Shown here one piece after another: positions 20,486-22,676 of a stretch of 22,676 nucleotides of DNA (position 1 is the first letter of the stretch; every line of letters begins with the position of its first letter). Both the position numbers and the translations under genes were made by a program. The notes under the pieces are model-generated. The model saw nothing but the letters and a program-made list of their open reading frames with translations, searched no databases and had not been told where the DNA came from. This DNA comes from a virus: the IMG/VR virus record IMGVR_UViG_3300030060_008361, positions 1 through 22,676 of that record; one strand, 5' to 3'.

Positions 20486-21134
20486 ACAAAATAGATCAAA
20501 AAGATTTACCTGGAAGGGCGTAGAGGTAATCGTAAAAGACCAAATTATAGACCCAGAGATCAACTTAAGGGTTGTCTTAGATACAATTGGTTCCAAGATT
20601 CCAAAAACTTTCTTAACGAACGTTGATGTAATATATGTTGGAGATTTTGATTTTTTCAAAGAAAGGGATATTCAAGCTATGTATGAAAATTCTTGTATCT
20701 TTGTGACTAATCAACAAGATAGCGTTGAAGATATGTGTGATGATGTAGTTCATGAAATTGCCCACTCCTTAGAAGAGGTTTATCGCAGTATGATATATTC
20801 TGATGGTCAAATAGAGAAAGAGTTTCTACAAAAAAGAAAGCAATTATATTCTACTTTAAGAGGAGAGGGGTACGAAGCAGATCTTATTAATTTTCTAAAT
20901 CCTATCTATAAAAAAGATTTCGACGAATACTTGTACAAAGTTATCGGATATCCAGCTTTGAATATGTTAAGTGCTGGTATATTTTATTCTCCGTATGCTG
21001 CCACTTCATTGAGGGAATATTTTGCCAATGGTTTTGAGGCATTTTTTTATTTTGGGGAATATGATTTTATAAAAAAGTATTGTCCCGAGTTGTTTATAAA
21101 ACTTAGTGAACTTATGGAGCAAAACAATGATTAA
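20457..21134 (+). CDS. HExxH metallopeptidase-like protein
   Basis: A 225-aa protein starting inside the end of the preceding gene. V-V-H-E-I-A-H-S at 97-104 gives H99, E100 and H103; a third ligand is likely in R-E-Y-F-A-N-G-F-E-A-F-F at 186-197, the arrangement of zincin peptidases with a downstream Glu. The N-terminus is basic (K-N-K-Q-N-R-S-K-R), which might bind nucleic acid or membrane. No signal peptide is seen. The domain differs from the HExxH domain at 5555 outside the motif. Substrate unknown. It could be a virion or host-acting protease. Confidence 0.75.
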   Translation: MSLKNSIKNKQNRSKRFTWKGVEVIVKDQIIDPEINLRVVLDTIGSKIPKTFLTNVDVIYVGDFDFFKERDIQAMYENSCIFVTNQQDSVEDMCDDVVHEIAHSLEEVYRSMIYSDGQIEKEFLQKRKQLYSTLRGEGYEADLINFLNPIYKKDFDEYLYKVIGYPALNMLSAGIFYSPYAATSLREYFANGFEAFFYFGEYDFIKKYCPELFIKLSELMEQNND

Positions 21135-21528
21135 AGATATAATAGAAACAATTGAAGGAGAATTTTTAACTGTAAATGTTTTATGTAAGGAAAGAAAGTT
21201 TTGTTCAATTCCAATAAAATTCTTGACAACCGAAGAAGTTGTTGATAAGATAAATAATAAATATAAAGTTTTAACAACAGTTAGTGCGCCAAAATACAAG
21301 GTTGGCAACTCTGTAACAAGAGGCATAAAAACTCATGGTACGTGGAAATTTAAAGTTGAAATAGAAAAGCCCCCCGTACAGAAAAAAGAAGAAAAAATTG
21401 AAAAACCTAAACCGAAAACAAAAAGCACAAGAACTCCAAAAACTTCACCAACCGCCAAACAAAAGCAAACCAGCCAAAAGCCCTCACTCAGAGGCAGAAT
21501 ATCAAAGCTTGCCAATAAAGAAGATTAG
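21127..21528 (+). CDS. Basic-tailed protein of unknown function
   Basis: ATG 21127 overlaps the previous stop and has GGAG seven bases upstream; a start at 21106 is less likely. The 133-aa product has a compact N-terminal ~80 residues (I-I-E-T-I-E-G-E-F-L-T-V-N-V-L-C, then V-G-N-S-V-T-R-G) and a disordered C-terminus rich in Lys, Pro, Thr and Ser (K-P-K-P-K-T-K-S-T-R-T-P-K-T), histone-tail-like and likely to bind nucleic acid. The last 20 bases overlap the nuclease gene in another frame. No family is recognised. Confidence 0.6.
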   Translation: MIKDIIETIEGEFLTVNVLCKERKFCSIPIKFLTTEEVVDKINNKYKVLTTVSAPKYKVGNSVTRGIKTHGTWKFKVEIEKPPVQKKEEKIEKPKPKTKSTRTPKTSPTAKQKQTSQKPSLRGRISKLANKED

Positions 21529-22288
21529 TTATTCTGAATTTAAGAACTGGACAGAATGCCCCTATCGCCACAAGCTGATATACATAGATAAGCTTCCATA
21601 TTTTTCAGGAAACGAATATACGGCTTTTGGAACCGCTATACATAAGGCCTGCGAAGAAAAAATACCAAACAATCAAGTTGATGCGCATGAAGTATTTCAG
21701 CAAACATTCCTTGAAGAACTTAGGGTGCTAAAAGCAGAGGGTCACGACTTTAATAAAGGCCTTGTAACAGAAATGAGATCCCAGGCTAAACTAATATGTG
21801 ATAATATTTTGTCATCTGTATTAGAGCACTTTGGGGAGTTTACTGTAGTTTCTATTGAAGAGGAGCTATTAGAAGATATAAATGATTTTGACTCCCATGG
21901 TAGAAAGTTCAAAGGGTTTATTGATTTAGTCATAAAAACACCAGATGAGAAATACCACATCATCGATTGGAAAACTTGCTCTTGGGGCTGGAATAGCAAA
22001 AAGAAGGCTGACAAAATTGTAAATTATCAACTCACGATGTATAAGCACTTCTTTTCAAAGAAGCACAACATTGACCCAAAGAACATTGAAACGCACTTCG
22101 CACTCCTAAAAAGAACAGCCAAAAAAAACAATATTGAGATCTTTCGCGTAACATCTGGAGAAAAGAAAACAAATAACTGCTTAAGTAGTTTGGAAAAATC
22201 TGTTATAAATATGGAAAAAGGAGTAGCCATAAAAAATAGGTTATCCTGCAGATATTGTAAATTTTACCAAACAGAGAATTGTAAATGA
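21509..22288 (+). CDS. Cas4/RecB-like PD-(D/E)XK nuclease with Fe-S cluster
   Basis: I start at TTG 21509, giving 259 aa that open at the family-like sequence K-K-I-S-Y-S-E-F; the frame also has TTG 21398, but that adds a low-complexity stretch and a 131-base overlap. Visible parts: C17 in E-C-P-Y-R-H-K, H45 in G-T-A-I-H, D139 in G-F-I-D-L, and D153-W-K155 in H-I-I-D-W-K-T (the D-E-K core), then Cys 247, 250 and 258 near the end. One N-terminal plus three C-terminal Cys is the 4Fe-4S pattern of Cas4/AddB-type exonucleases. It likely acts on DNA ends. The stop overlaps the next ATG. Confidence 0.8.
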   Translation: MPIKKISYSEFKNWTECPYRHKLIYIDKLPYFSGNEYTAFGTAIHKACEEKIPNNQVDAHEVFQQTFLEELRVLKAEGHDFNKGLVTEMRSQAKLICDNILSSVLEHFGEFTVVSIEEELLEDINDFDSHGRKFKGFIDLVIKTPDEKYHIIDWKTCSWGWNSKKKADKIVNYQLTMYKHFFSKKHNIDPKNIETHFALLKRTAKKNNIEIFRVTSGEKKTNNCLSSLEKSVINMEKGVAIKNRLSCRYCKFYQTENCK

Positions 22289-22676
22289 AAAAGAAAAAAA
22301 TATTAGTGATTGCTGACAGTCCACTAGCTCCATCCGGCGTGGGTACTCAGACAAGATATATGATTGAAGCGATGTTAATGACCCAGGAGTATTCGTTTGT
22401 TTGTCTTGCCGGAGCTTTAAAGCACGCCAGTTATCAGCCACTAAAGGTAGACCCCCATGGGGACGATTGGATAATTCACCCTGTCGATGGTTACGGAAAC
22501 CCACAAACAATAAGAGATGTTTTGGAACACTACAAGCCAGACTTTATGTGGTTTATGACTGATCCGAGATTTTATGTTTGGTTATGGAATATGGAGGACG
22601 AGATTAGGCCTCACATTCCAATGATATATTATCATGTTTGGGACAACTATCCGTACCCAAATTTCAACAAAAAATA
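22285..22676 (+). CDS. Glycosyltransferase, GT-B type, 3' end outside window
   Basis: Starts with ATGA overlap after the nuclease gene; 130 residues are visible and the frame continues past the window. I-L-V-I-A-D-S-P-L-A-P-S-G-V-G-T-Q-T-R is the Rossmann-strand and glycine loop typical of phage GT4-like enzymes, and the segments F-V-C-L-A-G-A and M-W-F-M-T-D-P-R-F-Y-V-W fit the N-terminal domain. Such enzymes move a sugar from a nucleotide sugar to glycan, protein or DNA. The acceptor is not visible. The phosphomannose genes at 10-11 kb could feed a mannose-based donor, though that needs a guanylyltransferase not seen here. Confidence 0.75.
   Translation, partial: MKKKKILVIADSPLAPSGVGTQTRYMIEAMLMTQEYSFVCLAGALKHASYQPLKVDPHGDDWIIHPVDGYGNPQTIRDVLEHYKPDFMWFMTDPRFYVWLWNMEDEIRPHIPMIYYHVWDNYPYPNFNKK

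Noticed and set aside
21509-22288. Cas4 as a sign of a CRISPR-Cas locus.
   Set aside because: No repeats, cas1 or cas2 are present; this nuclease type is common in phages without CRISPR.

Overview
The window is 22.7 kb of gene-dense, AT-rich DNA that reads as an interior segment of a large tailed-phage genome, most likely a marine T4-like myovirus or a relative. The evidence is a GH25 endolysin, a tail-fibre-like protein, a PIN-PhoH protein, a phage-borne tmRNA, TilS, a tRNA, a ClpP, a phage-type glycosyltransferase start, and many proteins carrying small domains that I recognise from memory as typical of marine T4-like phages. Almost everything is on the + strand with 4-base ATGA overlaps; the one clear minus-strand gene is a predicted trypsin-like lipoprotein. 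I see no insertion sequence, CRISPR array, rRNA or replication origin. The host cannot be named.

Layout. 1-2.6 kb: a truncated virion-type protein, a YkuK-like RNase H-fold protein, three proteins of unknown function and a small nucleotidyltransferase. 2.65-3.66 kb: a short adenylosuccinate-synthetase-family enzyme (PurA/PurZ). 3.7-9.6 kb: likely virion or virion-associated proteins, namely a DUF2272/NlpC-P60-like protein, a beta-rich protein, an HExxH peptidase with an internal start, and a 1065-aa protein that fuses an RNA-ligase-like domain to an NMNAT-like domain. 9.7-11.3 kb: a Fis-like HTH protein, a phosphomannose-isomerase-type cupin, a HAD phosphomannomutase and a 31-aa peptide with ten cysteines. 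11.3-14 kb: a small virion-like protein, a one-piece tmRNA, and four consecutive genes for Lys/Cys-rich proteins with shared N-terminal motifs. 14-16.2 kb: endolysin and fibre. 16.2-18.9 kb: TilS, a tRNA with CAU anticodon (probably Ile2), ClpP, a small unknown, the minus-strand protease and a small secreted peptide. 18.9-22.7 kb: PIN-PhoH, a small acidic protein, a second HExxH protein, a basic-tailed protein, a Cas4/RecB-like Fe-S nuclease and the start of a glycosyltransferase.

How the genes may work together. Two translation modules stand out. TilS sits directly beside a CAU tRNA that has the acceptor pairs TilS reads, which would supply AUA decoding. A tmRNA whose tag ends in LAA is accompanied by a ClpP. 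The most unusual theme is a recurring short amphipathic motif (type I-I-x-E-E-L or similar, and an F-E-N-W-R-x-F-L variant) that often contains an (L/I)-x-E|(A/G) site like the T4 prohead-protease consensus. It lies in front of enzymatic or very basic Cys-rich domains in several genes. By analogy with T4 internal proteins, I infer that these may be cargo packaged in the head. That inference is untested.
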